From: Ciceribacter sp. L1K22
GTDB lineage: Bacteria > Pseudomonadota > Alphaproteobacteria > Rhizobiales > Rhizobiaceae
Direction of reading: 5' to 3'
DNA: 41,241 nucleotides
Assembly: GCF_017599385.1 (NCBI RefSeq)
Contig: NZ_JAGFPK010000009.1
Span: forward strand, 1 to 41,241
Shown: positions 8,203 through 18,350 of the stretch, in pieces
Position numbering within the stretch: the first letter of the stretch is position 1
Layout of the letters: each line of letters opens with the position of its first letter
Translations under genes and position numbers: made by a program
Notes under the pieces: generated by a model
The model's input: the letters and a program-made list of their open reading frames with translations, nothing else
What the model was told of the DNA's origin: nothing
Databases searched by the model: none

Positions 8203-10167
8203 ATGGCACTGCAAGACTTTACCGGCAGGACTGTCGGCACTACCGCGACGGCGATCACGAGCGGCGATGATGTGATCGTCCGCTACGGCGCCGTCGTTGG
8301 CAATACGGCCACATTCAACGCCGCAGGCATCACCGCCTATGGCACGAACCACGACATCGACATCTACGGCCACGTTTTCGGCGGGACCTGGTCGATCTCA
8401 CTCGGCTCGAATAGCGCGATCGCTGGTAGCAATGTGCTCACCGTTCATGCCACCGGTGTGCTGACCTCGACCGTCGAGGGCGTTCTCGTGACGTCTTCCG
8501 GCAGCCTGATCACTAACGCCGGACTGATCTCCGGCACCTACGGTATCTTTATCGCCGCAAGCGGCTCCACCACGTCGACCATCGTCAACAGCGGCTCGAT
8601 CATCGGCGCAGGCGATTCGCTTTACGCAGCCATCGAGCAGTACGGATCCGAGAAGCTCGTCCTGACCAATACCGGCCTAATCGCGGGCGTAACGACGTCC
8701 TTCAATGGCTCGTTCGTCCCAAGCAATCTTGCTGTCACCGAAATCACCAACAGTGGCCGCATGATCGGCGACGTGCTGCTCGGCGGCGCCGACGATCTCT
8801 ATGACGGACGGCTGGGCTCGATCCTTGGTGTCGTTTACGGCGGCAGTGGCAACGACGTGCTCCAAGGCGGCACCGGCAACGAGACGCTCGACGGCGGCGC
8901 CGACGATGACCAGTTGGAAGGCAATGCCGGAACCGACACGTTGATCGGCGGCACTGGCAATGACAGCCTCGACGGCGGCACCGGCGCCGATCGCATGGAG
9001 GGAGGCAGCGGAAACGACACCTACTACGTCGACAATACCGGCGACGTCGTGACCGAGAGCACGGGCGAGGGCACGGACACCGTCAACGCCGCGATCAGCT
9101 ATGCCTTGACCGCCAATGTCGAGAATCTGGTGCTGTCGGGCACCGACGATATCGACGGCACCGGCAACGACCTCGACAACACCTTGACCGGCAATGACGG
9201 CGACAACAGCCTGTCCGGCGGCGCCGGCACCGATACGCTCTACGGCGCCGATGGCAATGACGTTCTCGATGGCGGCACCGGTGCCGACACCATGGAGGGC
9301 GGCATCGGCAACGATACCTTCCATGTCGACGACGCCGGCGATGTTGTCACCGAAAACAGCGGGGCAGGGACGGATACGGTCAATGCCTCGATCACCTACG
9401 CCCTGACGGCCAATGTCGAAAATCTCGTCCTCACAGGCACCGGCAATATCAACGGCACCGGCAACGACCTCGCTAATAGCCTGACTGGCAACGCCGGCAA
9501 CAACGTCCTGAACGGGGGCACCGGCGGCGACCGGATGGAGGGAGGTCAGGGCAACGACATCTACTATGTCGACAACGTCGGCGACGTGGTGGTCGAGGCC
9601 GCGAACGCCGGCACCGATACGGTCCGCGCCAGCCGCAGCTACACGCTCGGTGCCAATGTCGAAAACCTCCTGCTCACAGGCACCGCCAACCTCTCCGGCA
9701 CCGGCAACAGCCTCGCCAACGTGATCACCGGCAATTCCGGCAACAACACGCTCTCCGGCCTCGCCGGCAACGACACCCTGCGCGGCGAAGCCGGCAACGA
9801 CCGCCTGACCGGCGGCACGGGCGCCGACAAGCTCTACGGCGGCACCGGCGCCGACCGCTTCGTCTTCACCGCGCTCTCCGACTCGACGGTCTCCTCCTCC
9901 GGCCGCGACACGATCTACGATTTCAGCCACAGCCAGGGCGACCGGATCGATCTCTCCGCCATCGATGCCTCGACCAGGTCTTCCGGCAACCAGGCCTTCT
10001 CCTTCATCGGCGAGAAGGCATTCACCGGCAAGGCGGGAGAGCTTCGCTACGTCAACTCCGGCGGCGACACCTTCATCTACGCGGACGTGAACGGCGACCG
10101 GAAATCGGATTTTTCGATCCGGATCGACGCAAACATCGACCTCGTGAAGGGCGATTTTGTTTTGTGA
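8203..10167 (+). CDS. Class B array protein: beta-solenoid-like head + RTX + type I export domain
   Basis: 654 residues from ATG 8203. An in-frame earlier codon at 8143 is rejected because GGGAG (8190-8194) sits 8 nt before 8203 and the protein then begins MALQ, like three other class B proteins (subclass B2). The head (about 1-195) contains LITNAGLISG, IVNSGSIIG, LTNTGLIAG and ITNSGRMIG. Junction DDLYDGRLGSILG. The RTX part is the longest of class B, with three linker modules (DTYYVDNTGDVV, DTFHVDDAGDVV, DIYYVDNVGDVV). Export domain from about 548 (GADRFVF) to KGDFVL. It lies 112 bp after the previous gene and 86 bp before the next. Confidence 0.88.
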   Translation: MALQDFTGRTVGTTATAITSGDDVIVRYGAVVGNTATFNAAGITAYGTNHDIDIYGHVFGGTWSISLGSNSAIAGSNVLTVHATGVLTSTVEGVLVTSSGSLITNAGLISGTYGIFIAASGSTTSTIVNSGSIIGAGDSLYAAIEQYGSEKLVLTNTGLIAGVTTSFNGSFVPSNLAVTEITNSGRMIGDVLLGGADDLYDGRLGSILGVVYGGSGNDVLQGGTGNETLDGGADDDQLEGNAGTDTLIGGTGNDSLDGGTGADRMEGGSGNDTYYVDNTGDVVTESTGEGTDTVNAAISYALTANVENLVLSGTDDIDGTGNDLDNTLTGNDGDNSLSGGAGTDTLYGADGNDVLDGGTGADTMEGGIGNDTFHVDDAGDVVTENSGAGTDTVNASITYALTANVENLVLTGTGNINGTGNDLANSLTGNAGNNVLNGGTGGDRMEGGQGNDIYYVDNVGDVVVEAANAGTDTVRASRSYTLGANVENLLLTGTANLSGTGNSLANVITGNSGNNTLSGLAGNDTLRGEAGNDRLTGGTGADKLYGGTGADRFVFTALSDSTVSSSGRDTIYDFSHSQGDRIDLSAIDASTRSSGNQAFSFIGEKAFTGKAGELRYVNSGGDTFIYADVNGDRKSDFSIRIDANIDLVKGDFVL

Positions 10168-10253
10168 GACGGCGCCGCGGGTGCGCTCGTGATCGACTGA
10201 AAATGCCCGCGACACGGGAGCAGGTTTGAAACAACACACAAGGGAGAAAGAAC

Positions 10254-12038
10254 ATGGCGACGACGATCACCACGGACTGGAGCGGCACCGCGACGTATCT
10301 TGAGGTGCAGGACGACGAGCATTACATCCTTGCCGCAGGCGTCAGACTGGTGACCATCGATTACGCTGCAATCCAGTTCAACGGTGCACGCAGTCAATTC
10401 GATATCGAAGGACAGATTGTCGGCGCCAGTGGCATTCGGGGCGTCTGGGGAATGGTCACCGACGACTCGACCGTCAATGTCGGCGCAAGCGGGGTCGTAA
10501 TGGGATTTGATCATTACGGCATCTATCTCAGCGCGGACGGACAGTCGATCACCAATGACGGCCTGATATGGGGCGGCGATGCCGGTATATCTCTGCAGCA
10601 GGTTGCTGCTTTTTCCGGCGATCCGTCACTGATCACCAACCGGGGAACCATCACCAGTCTGTACGCTGGGGTGCTGCTTGAGGGAGACACTGGCAGTACC
10701 TTCGAGATCCACAATACCGGGGTCATCGAGGGCGGTAGCTATTCGATTACATCCGTGTCCTACGGCGTGGACCGCATTATAAACAGCGGCGTCCTGAAGG
10801 GCGACGTGCGCCTTTATGATGACAATGACTATTATGATGGCCGGCTGGGAACGATTGTGGGTGTTGTCGAAGGTGGCTCTGGCGACGACGAGCTGCTGGG
10901 CGGGGCCGGTGACGAGATCTTCGACGGCGAAAATGGCAACGATATCCTGAGCGGCGGTGGCGGCAATGACACCCTGGAAGGAGGTTTCGGCGACGATGTT
11001 CTCAATGGCGGGTCCGGCAACGACACTCTGGATGGCGGTACCGGCGCCGACGTCCTCGATGGCGGAACCGGCGCTGACTTCATGGACGGCAGAGAGGGGG
11101 ATGACATCTTTTATGTCGACGACGCCGGCGACGTCGTCAACGAACGCGTTGCCGACGGCACCGACACTGTCAACGCGTCCATCTCATACAACCTCACAGC
11201 CAACGTTGAAAACCTCGTCCTGACAGGTTCCGCCAACCTCAACGGAACCGGCAACGACCTCGCCAATAGCCTGACCGGCAACGCCGGCAACAACGTCCTG
11301 AACGGCGGCACCGGGGCCGACCGGATGGAGGGAGGCCAGGGCAACGACACCTATTATGTCGACAACGCCGGTGACGTGGTGGTCGAGAGCTCCAACGGCG
11401 GCATCGATACTGTGCGGGCGGCCCGCAGCTACACCCTTGGCAGCAATGTCGAAAACCTCGTTCTGACAGGCACCGGCAACCTCTCCGGCACCGGCAACAG
11501 CCTCGCGAACAGCATCACGGGCAATTCCGGCAACAACACGCTGAACGGCAGTTCCGGTAATGACACGCTGTCGGGCGGCTCGGGCAATGACCGTCTCCTC
11601 GGCGGCTCCGGCAACGACGTCCTGAACGGCGGATCCGGCAACGACCGGATGGAGGGCAGTTCCGGCAACGACCGCCTGACCGGCAATTCCGGCGCCGACA
11701 TTCTCTTCGGTGGCTCGGGCGCCGACCGCTTCATCTTCAAGGCGCTCTCCGACTCGACCGTCTCCTCGTCGGGCCGCGATGTCATCGAGGATTTCTCCCG
11801 CAGCCAGGGCGACAGGATCGACCTTTCGGCGATAGACGCCTCGACGAAATCCTCCGGCAACCAGGCCTTCTCCTTCATCGGCGAGAAGGCCTTTACCGGC
11901 AAGGCCGGCGAACTGCGCTACGTCAACTCCGGCGGCGACACCTTCATCTATGGCGATGTGAATGGCGACAAGACCTCGGATTTTTCGATCCGCATCGACG
12001 CCAACATCGACTTGGTGAAGGGCGATTTCATTTTGTGA
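10254..12038 (+). CDS. Class B array protein: beta-solenoid-like head + RTX + type I export domain
   Basis: 594 residues, ATG 10254 behind AAGGGAG. Subclass B1: the start MATTITTDWSGTATYL parallels the gene at 6507, as do QSITNDGLIWG and the HNTGVIEGG repeat. Junction NDYYDGRLGTIVGVV at about 191. A dense block of RTX nonapeptides follows, two linker modules (DIFYVDDAGDVV, DTYYVDNAGDVV), a second RTX block (SGNDRLLGGSGNDVL), and the export domain from about 488 (GADRFIFK) ending KGDFIL. The two RTX blocks give more GGxGxD repeats than in the gene at 6507, suggesting repeat gain or loss. Codons in the head are less biased toward GGC/GAC than in the RTX part. Confidence 0.88.
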   Translation: MATTITTDWSGTATYLEVQDDEHYILAAGVRLVTIDYAAIQFNGARSQFDIEGQIVGASGIRGVWGMVTDDSTVNVGASGVVMGFDHYGIYLSADGQSITNDGLIWGGDAGISLQQVAAFSGDPSLITNRGTITSLYAGVLLEGDTGSTFEIHNTGVIEGGSYSITSVSYGVDRIINSGVLKGDVRLYDDNDYYDGRLGTIVGVVEGGSGDDELLGGAGDEIFDGENGNDILSGGGGNDTLEGGFGDDVLNGGSGNDTLDGGTGADVLDGGTGADFMDGREGDDIFYVDDAGDVVNERVADGTDTVNASISYNLTANVENLVLTGSANLNGTGNDLANSLTGNAGNNVLNGGTGADRMEGGQGNDTYYVDNAGDVVVESSNGGIDTVRAARSYTLGSNVENLVLTGTGNLSGTGNSLANSITGNSGNNTLNGSSGNDTLSGGSGNDRLLGGSGNDVLNGGSGNDRMEGSSGNDRLTGNSGADILFGGSGADRFIFKALSDSTVSSSGRDVIEDFSRSQGDRIDLSAIDASTKSSGNQAFSFIGEKAFTGKAGELRYVNSGGDTFIYGDVNGDKTSDFSIRIDANIDLVKGDFIL

Positions 12039-12092
12039 GACGGCGCCGCCAGGGGTACCGGCCGGCAGATTTTTCCAGAAAGGATGTTGTTG

Positions 12093-14702
12093 ATGACAAT
12101 TCAGGCGACGGCAGGTTCTGAGTTCACGGCGGAGGACATCGCCTCCGGATCGAGTGGCATCCATTCCATCACGGCGCTCGCGGATGGCGGCTGGGTGATC
12201 ACGTCGTCCGGTGTGGGCCCAAATGGTATCTCGAACGCGGTTTATCAGCAGCGCTTCGCGTCGGATGGCACGACGATTGGCAACCCGACGGTGGTCAATA
12301 CCGATACGAGCTATGACGTAGCCGAGTCGGCCGTCGCCGCCCTTGCCGATGGCGGCTGGGTGGTGACGTGGACATACCAAACCGGCGGCAGCGACTACAT
12401 AGGCCATCAGCGCTATGCGAGCGACGGCAGCACCGTGGGCGGGCAGGGCGCTTTTCGCAGCGACTGGCCTTTGGTCGCCTCGCCGGCGATCGTCTCGCTG
12501 CCAGACGGCAAATGGGTGATCTCCTGGCAAAGCTACTTGGCCGACGGCGATGGGCTGGGAATCAGCCAGCGACTGTTCGATGAAAATGGACAGCTGATCC
12601 TCGGGTGGATCGTCAATTTCAGTACTTACGGCAATCAGGCACATCCGGACATGATTGCGCTTGCCAACGGCGGCTGGCTCGTTGTCTGGACTAATTCCGG
12701 TCAAACCTTCAATCGCGGCCTCTATTGCCAGCGTTTCGCGGCGGATGGCTCGATCATCAATCTTGAGAGCACCATCCCTTATTCCGCCAACGGCGACGAG
12801 ACGCCCGTGGCAGCCGCCCTTGCCGACGGGGGCTGGCTTATCGTCTGGATGGGCGGCGCCGACGAGCACGACATATGGATGCAGCGTTTCGCCGCCGACG
12901 GCAGTCTTTTGGGCTCCGAGACGCTCGTCAATACCACCACCGTAAATGCCCAATGGTCGCCGGATGTCGCCGGGCTCGCCGATGGCGGCTGGGTGGTCGT
13001 CTGGCAATCGGCCGATCCAAGCGGCGCTGGCATCTACATGCAGCGCTACGCCGCCGACGGAACGGCGGTCGGCGGCGAAACGCTGGTCAATTCCACAACG
13101 GTCGGCAACCAGATCGAGCCCGTCGTCACCGCGCTTGCCAATGGCGGCTGGGTGGTGAGCTGGGCCTCGGAGGGTGACATCGTGCATCGCTGGTACGCTC
13201 CCGACATCGACGGCACCGCCGCTGACGATACGATCTCCGGCACCAGCCTCGGCGAGTTGATGCGCGGTCTCGCCGGCGACGACGTCTACCAGGTGAACAG
13301 CATCTATGATGTCGTCGAGGAGGACGCCAATGACGGCACGGATACCGTCCGCGCCTCCGTCACCTTCACCCTCGGCGACAATGTCGAACACCTCGTGCTG
13401 ACCGGCTCGGCCAACATCGACGCCACCGGCAACGATCTCGACAACCGCCTGACCGGCAATACCGGTGACAACCTGCTGCGCGGCATGGCCGGCGACGACA
13501 CGCTCGACGGAAAGGCCGGCGCCGACACGATGGAGGGCGGCGCCGGCAACGACACCTATTATGTCGATGATGTCGGCGATGTCGTGCGCGAAACCGCCTC
13601 CGCCGGCAGCGACACGGTCCGCGCGGCGCTGAGCTATGCGCTCTCGGCCCATGTCGAGAACCTCGTCCTTACAGGCACCGCCAACATCGACGCCACCGGC
13701 AACGGGCTTGCCAACAGGCTCACCGGCAATTCCGGCGACAACGTTTTGAACGGGGGCTCCGGCGCCGACACCATGATCGGTGGCACGGGCGACGACACCT
13801 ATTACGTCGACAATGCAGGCGACGTCGTCACCGAGCGATCGGGCGGGGGAACCGACACCGTCCATGCGTCCGTCTCTCACACCCTCTCCGCCTATGTCGA
13901 AAACCTCATCCTCCTCGGATCTGCCAGCATCAACGGCACCGGCAACAGCCTTGCGAATACGATCCTCGGCAATGCCGGCAACAACGTCCTGAACGGGGGC
14001 TCCGGCGCCGACAGCCTCATCGGCGGCGCCGGCAATGACACCTACTATATCGACAACGTCGGCGATGTGGTGCTGGAAGCCGCGAACGGCGGCACGGACA
14101 CGGTCCGCGCCAGCCGCAGCTACACCCTCGGCAGCAACGTCGAAAACCTGATCCTGACAGGCACCGGAAACCTCTCCGCCACCGGCAACAGCCTGGCCAA
14201 CAGCATCACGGGCAGTTCCGGCAACAACACGCTCTCCGGCCTCGCCGGCAACGACACCTTGCGCGGCAGCAACGGCAATGACAGCCTTCTCGGTGGCACC
14301 GGCAACGATCGCCTCGAAGGCGGTTCCGGCAACGACCGCCTGACCGGCGGCACGGGCGCCGACAAGCTCTACGGCGGCACCGGCGCCGACCGCTTCATCT
14401 TCACCGCGCTCTCCCACTCGACAGTCTCCTCCTCCGGCCGCGACACGATCTACGATTTCAGCCGCGGCCAGGGCGACAGGATCGACCTCTCCGCCATCGA
14501 TGCCTCGACGAAGAGCTCCGGCAACCAGGCCTTCTCCTTCATCGGCGAGAAGGCATTCACCGGCAAGGCCGGCGAGCTTCGCACCGTCAATTCCGGCGGT
14601 GACACCTTCATCTATGGCGACGTTAACGGCGACAAGAGCTCGGATTTCGCGATCAGGATCGACGCCAACATCGATCTCGTGAAGGGCGATTTCATTTTGT
14701 GA
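12093..14702 (+). CDS. Class A array protein: seven-repeat propeller-like head + RTX (four linker modules) + export domain
   Basis: 869 residues from ATG 12093. The ATG at 12084 overlaps the AGGA ribosome site, which is correctly spaced for 12093. Begins MTIQATAGSE. Seven blades (residues about 8-369), including degenerate ones (LPDGKWVISW, LANGGWLVVW). One blade has a cysteine (GLYCQRF), rare in this family. The RTX part has four linker modules, the first atypical (DVYQVNSIYDVVEE), then DTYYVDDVGDVV, DTYYVDNAGDVV and DTYYIDNVGDVV. Export domain from about 764 to KGDFIL. It forms a pair with the next gene: same length, almost the same leader and start, and a nearly identical middle third, but different blades. 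Confidence 0.9.
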   Translation: MTIQATAGSEFTAEDIASGSSGIHSITALADGGWVITSSGVGPNGISNAVYQQRFASDGTTIGNPTVVNTDTSYDVAESAVAALADGGWVVTWTYQTGGSDYIGHQRYASDGSTVGGQGAFRSDWPLVASPAIVSLPDGKWVISWQSYLADGDGLGISQRLFDENGQLILGWIVNFSTYGNQAHPDMIALANGGWLVVWTNSGQTFNRGLYCQRFAADGSIINLESTIPYSANGDETPVAAALADGGWLIVWMGGADEHDIWMQRFAADGSLLGSETLVNTTTVNAQWSPDVAGLADGGWVVVWQSADPSGAGIYMQRYAADGTAVGGETLVNSTTVGNQIEPVVTALANGGWVVSWASEGDIVHRWYAPDIDGTAADDTISGTSLGELMRGLAGDDVYQVNSIYDVVEEDANDGTDTVRASVTFTLGDNVEHLVLTGSANIDATGNDLDNRLTGNTGDNLLRGMAGDDTLDGKAGADTMEGGAGNDTYYVDDVGDVVRETASAGSDTVRAALSYALSAHVENLVLTGTANIDATGNGLANRLTGNSGDNVLNGGSGADTMIGGTGDDTYYVDNAGDVVTERSGGGTDTVHASVSHTLSAYVENLILLGSASINGTGNSLANTILGNAGNNVLNGGSGADSLIGGAGNDTYYIDNVGDVVLEAANGGTDTVRASRSYTLGSNVENLILTGTGNLSATGNSLANSITGSSGNNTLSGLAGNDTLRGSNGNDSLLGGTGNDRLEGGSGNDRLTGGTGADKLYGGTGADRFIFTALSHSTVSSSGRDTIYDFSRGQGDRIDLSAIDASTKSSGNQAFSFIGEKAFTGKAGELRTVNSGGDTFIYGDVNGDKSSDFAIRIDANIDLVKGDFIL

Positions 14703-14756
14703 GGCGGCGGCGAAAGGGGCGCCAGCCGGCAGGTTTTCCAGAAAAGGATGTTGTTG

Positions 14757-17366
14757 ATGACAATTCAGGCGACGGCAGGTTCTGAAACCCAGGTAACTGG
14801 CGGCGGCACAGGCAACTTCCGCGACATCACGATGCTTTCGGATGGCGGGTGGCTCTTCACTTATAATAGCGGCTATGACATCTATCAGCAACGCTTCGGC
14901 GCCGACGGAGCCGCGATCTCCGGAGCGCAGCTCGTCAACGCGACAACCCAATCCTCCCAAGACGAACCGTCCGTTGCCATGCTCGACGACGGGGGATGGA
15001 TCGTAACGTGGATGTCGATGCATCTGAACACGCCGGATGTATTTCAGCAGCGGTTTGCGTCCGACGGAACGCCGGTGGGAGGAGAGGTTCTCGTCAACAC
15101 CAGAACGGTGAACAACCAACAGTTTTCGACCGTCGCGGGGCTCGCTGATGGAGGCTGGATCGTCACATGGAGCGACTTTGGCCAAGATGGCGCCGGCTAT
15201 GGCATCTACCAGCAGCGATTTGACCTGAACGGTGTTGCAGTCGGCTCCGAAACCCGCGTTAACACCGCCACCGGCGCAAACGAGTTATTGCAGCATGTGG
15301 CCGGCCTGCGGTCTGGCGGCTGGGTTGTTGTGTGGTTCTCCGACAATCAGGATGGCGGCGGCTATGGCGTCTACCTCCAGCGCTTTTCCGCCGATGGATC
15401 GCCGGTGGGCGTCGAGGAATTGGTCAACAAGATCGAGACGGGCGACCAGTACATGCCCCGTGTCACCGCGCTCGTCGGTGGAGGCTTCCTGGTGACCTGG
15501 CAATCGAACGGGCAGGACGGCAGCGGCCTCGGCGTCTATATGCGGCGTTTCGGTGCCGACGGCAGCTTCCTCGGCTTGGAGGAGCGCGTCAACACCACGG
15601 TTGCTGGCGCTCAGGAATATCCCGATGTCGCCGGCCTTGCCGACGGCGGCTGGGTCGTCGTCTGGCAGTCCCAGGATGCGAGCGGCGCGGACATCTACCT
15701 GCAGCGCTACGCCGCCGATGGCACGGCGATCGGCGGCGAAACGCTCGTCAATGATGCCGTCGCGACCACAACTCCCCATCCCAAAGTGACGGCGCTCGCC
15801 AACGGAGGCTGGGTTGTCAGTTGGAAATCCCTCTCCGGCCTCGTAACCCGCTGGTACGCTCCCGACATCGACGGCACCGCCGCTGACGATACGATCTCCG
15901 GCACCGTCCTCGGCGAATTGATGCGCGGTCTGGCCGGCGACGACGTCTACCAGGTGAACAGCATCTATGATGTCGTCGAGGAGGACGCCAATGACGGCAC
16001 AGATACCGTCCGCGCCTCGGTCTCCTTCACCCTCGGCGACAATGTCGAACACCTCGTGCTGACCGGCTCGGCGAACATCGATGCCACCGGCAACGATCTC
16101 GACAACCGCCTGACCGGCAATACCGGCGACAACCTGCTGCGCGGCATGGCCGGCGACGACACGCTCGACGGACAGGCCGGCGCCGACACGATGGAGGGCG
16201 GCACCGGCAACGACACCTATTATGTCGACGATGTCGGCGACATCGTGCGCGAAACCGCCTCCGCCGGCACCGACACGGTCCGCGCGGCGCTGAGCTATGC
16301 GCTCTCGGCCCATGTCGAGAACCTCGTTCTCACTGGCACCGCCAACATCGACGCCACCGGCAACGGGCTTGCCAACAGGCTCACCGGCAATTCCGGCGAC
16401 AACGTTTTGAACGGCGCCGCCGGCGCCGACACCATGATCGGTGGCGCGGGCGACGACACCTATTACGTCGACAATGCAGGCGACGTCGTCACCGAGCGAT
16501 CGGGCGGGGGACACGATACCGTCGACGCTTCGGTCTCCCATACGCTCGCCGCCTATGTCGAGGATCTCGTGCTGATCGGCTCCGCCAGCATCAACGGCAC
16601 CGGAAACGGGCTTGCCAATATGATCGTCGGCAATGCCGGCAACAACGTGCTGAACGGCGGTGGCGGCGCCGACACGATGTTGGGCCGCACCGGCAACGAC
16701 ACCTACTATGTCGACAACGCGGGCGACATCGTCGTTGAAGCGGCAAACGCCGGCACCGATACGGTGCGCGCCAGCCGCAGCTATACCCTCGGCAGCAATG
16801 TCGAAAACCTCGTGCTGACAGGCACCGGCAACCTCTCCGGCACCGGCAACAGCCTCGCCAATGTGATCACCGGCAACACCGGCAACAACACGCTGTCCGG
16901 CGGCTCCGGCAACGACACCCTGCGCGGCAGCAACGGCAATGACAGCCTTCTCGGTGGCACCGGCAACGATCGCCTCGAAGGCGGTTCCGGCAACGACCGG
17001 CTCACCGGCGGCGCCGGCTCCGACAAGCTCTACGGCGGCACCGGCGCCGATCGGTTCGTCTTCACGTCTCTCTCCGACAGCACGGTGGCCTCCTCCGGCC
17101 GCGACACGATCTATGATTTCAGCCGCAGCCAAGGCGACAGGATCGACCTCTCAGCCCTCGACGCCAGCACGAAATCCTCCGGCAATCAGGCCTTCACCTT
17201 CATCGGCGAGAAGACCGCGTTTACCGGCAAGGCGGGAGAGCTCCGCTACATCAACTCCGGCGGCGACACTTACGTCTACGGCGACGTCAACGGCGACAGG
17301 AAATCCGACTTCGCCATCAAGATCGACGCAAACATCGACCTCGTGAAGGGCGATTTCATTTTGTAG
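14757..17366 (+). CDS. Class A array protein, sister of the preceding gene
   Basis: 869 residues from ATG 14757, chosen as for its sister (AGGA then 8 nt). Seven blades to about 367, then APDIDGTAADDTISG and the same four-linker RTX plan as the gene at 12093, including DVYQVNSIYDVVEE. The export domain from about 763 carries the EKTAFTGKAG variant with one extra residue, otherwise seen only in the partial copy at the left edge; it ends KGDFIL and stops with TAG rather than the TGA used by most of the array. Last gene of the likely operon. The next gene is convergent, 12 bp away, with no evident terminator between them. Confidence 0.9.
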   Translation: MTIQATAGSETQVTGGGTGNFRDITMLSDGGWLFTYNSGYDIYQQRFGADGAAISGAQLVNATTQSSQDEPSVAMLDDGGWIVTWMSMHLNTPDVFQQRFASDGTPVGGEVLVNTRTVNNQQFSTVAGLADGGWIVTWSDFGQDGAGYGIYQQRFDLNGVAVGSETRVNTATGANELLQHVAGLRSGGWVVVWFSDNQDGGGYGVYLQRFSADGSPVGVEELVNKIETGDQYMPRVTALVGGGFLVTWQSNGQDGSGLGVYMRRFGADGSFLGLEERVNTTVAGAQEYPDVAGLADGGWVVVWQSQDASGADIYLQRYAADGTAIGGETLVNDAVATTTPHPKVTALANGGWVVSWKSLSGLVTRWYAPDIDGTAADDTISGTVLGELMRGLAGDDVYQVNSIYDVVEEDANDGTDTVRASVSFTLGDNVEHLVLTGSANIDATGNDLDNRLTGNTGDNLLRGMAGDDTLDGQAGADTMEGGTGNDTYYVDDVGDIVRETASAGTDTVRAALSYALSAHVENLVLTGTANIDATGNGLANRLTGNSGDNVLNGAAGADTMIGGAGDDTYYVDNAGDVVTERSGGGHDTVDASVSHTLAAYVEDLVLIGSASINGTGNGLANMIVGNAGNNVLNGGGGADTMLGRTGNDTYYVDNAGDIVVEAANAGTDTVRASRSYTLGSNVENLVLTGTGNLSGTGNSLANVITGNTGNNTLSGGSGNDTLRGSNGNDSLLGGTGNDRLEGGSGNDRLTGGAGSDKLYGGTGADRFVFTSLSDSTVASSGRDTIYDFSRSQGDRIDLSALDASTKSSGNQAFTFIGEKTAFTGKAGELRYINSGGDTYVYGDVNGDRKSDFAIKIDANIDLVKGDFIL

Positions 17367-17378
17367 GTGGAAAATCCG

Positions 17379-18269
17379 TCAGGCAACGCCATCAGGCGCG
17401 GTCGCCGGTAAGCTGGAAGACCGGCTCCGTCGCCACAGCACGAAGGGCATGGTCAAAATCCAGGCGGTGATCGAGTAGATGACCGAGGGCAGAGTCGGGT
17501 CGGGCAGGCCGGTGCTTGTCGCAGCCACCGCCAGACCGACGGCGATGCCAAGCGCACCGTTCTGGGTGCCCGTTTCGATGGCGATCGCCGTCATGTCCCG
17601 CGCGGGCAGGCGGGCGAGAGAGGCCGTCAGGCAGCCGACAGCCAGAAGCGTGGCGTTGAGCGCGATGAGCACGGGCCACAGCGCGCCGATATTGTCGGCG
17701 AAGGCCTGCCAGTTGGCGATGACAGCCGCGACGATGGTCACTAGGAACAGCCACATCGAAAACCGCGCGATCGCCGCGGAGCTTTTTGCGACGAAGCGGG
17801 GAAAATACCGGCGCACGAGAACGCCGAGGCCGACCGGGGCCGCCGTCAGCACGAAGACCGTGAGACCAAGCCCGGTCACATCGAGCGCCGGCGCCTCTCC
17901 GCCGCGAAAATACCCGACGGCAAAGGCCACCACCAGCGGCAGGGTCAGCGTCGCGGCGAGCGAGATCACCGCCGTCAGCGAGATGGAGAGCGCCACATTG
18001 CCGCCGGCCAGCCGTGTCGCCGAGTTCGACAGCACGCCGCCGGGGCTGGCGGCCAGGATCATCAGCCCGACCGCCAGTTCCGGCGGCAGGGAAAACAGCA
18101 TTGCCAGCACGAAGGCGGCAAGCGGCACCACCAGCATCTGGTTGAAGGCGCCGAGCGCGAACGCCTTCGGACGAAGAGCCACCTCGGCGAAATCTCGCGG
18201 CCCGAGCTCCAGGCCGAGCGAAAACATGATGATGATCAGGATGAGCGGCAATACGATTTCGATAAGCAT
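17379..18269 (-). CDS. Bile acid:sodium symporter (BASS) family transporter
   Basis: 296 residues from ATG 18269, preferred over TTG 18284 because AAGG lies 6 nt upstream of the ATG. Strongly hydrophobic with about nine to ten membrane helices. Two family hallmarks are visible: SPGGVLSNSATRLAGGN (residues about 80-96, the first helix-crossing region) and ETGTQNGALGIA (about 232-243, the second). The E and QN there correspond to sodium-site residues known from bacterial ASBT homologues. It should be an inner-membrane, sodium-coupled carrier of an organic anion; the substrate is unknown and need not be a bile acid. It lies 81 bp downstream of the AraC gene on the same strand, so the regulator may control this transporter. 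Confidence 0.9.
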   Translation of the reverse strand: MLIEIVLPLILIIIMFSLGLELGPRDFAEVALRPKAFALGAFNQMLVVPLAAFVLAMLFSLPPELAVGLMILAASPGGVLSNSATRLAGGNVALSISLTAVISLAATLTLPLVVAFAVGYFRGGEAPALDVTGLGLTVFVLTAAPVGLGVLVRRYFPRFVAKSSAAIARFSMWLFLVTIVAAVIANWQAFADNIGALWPVLIALNATLLAVGCLTASLARLPARDMTAIAIETGTQNGALGIAVGLAVAATSTGLPDPTLPSVIYSITAWILTMPFVLWRRSRSSSLPATAPDGVA

Positions 18270-18350
18270 GTCGAACCTTGGCAAACGGGCGTCGGCGCTC
18301 CCGATGAACGGCGCCGGCAGAAAAAAACGGGTCGGTCAGGCGGCCGACGC

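Larger units (their letters stand above)
12061..17366 (+). repeat. Tandem duplication of a class A gene with divergent head
   Basis: 12061-14702 and 14725-17366 are two units offset by about 2664 bp. Each begins with the same leader (CGGCAG, then TTTTCCAGAAA, then AGGATGTTGTTGATG) and the first ten codons are the same. The segment from about 13192 and its partner from about 15853 are nearly identical for roughly 700 bp (ending of blade seven and the first RTX linkers). The blade-coding parts in between differ strongly. Both genes have 869 codons, so gains and losses in the heads cancel out. Confidence 0.8.

Noticed and set aside
8677..10239. Antisense frame of 520 codons, and similar ones at 1810-2463, 5265-5966, 15285-17132, 20806-21774, 36048-36866
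   Set aside because: All are mirror images of the RTX repeats with the same VVAG/VDIVGVV pattern and no ribosome site or family match.
11184..15185. Very long open frame (over 1300 codons) on the minus strand through three array genes
   Set aside because: It is antisense to clear RTX genes. Its translation is a low-complexity echo of the GGC/GAC/AAC repeats (VVAGAA, IVDVVGVV) with no domain. Long antisense frames are expected from the codon bias.
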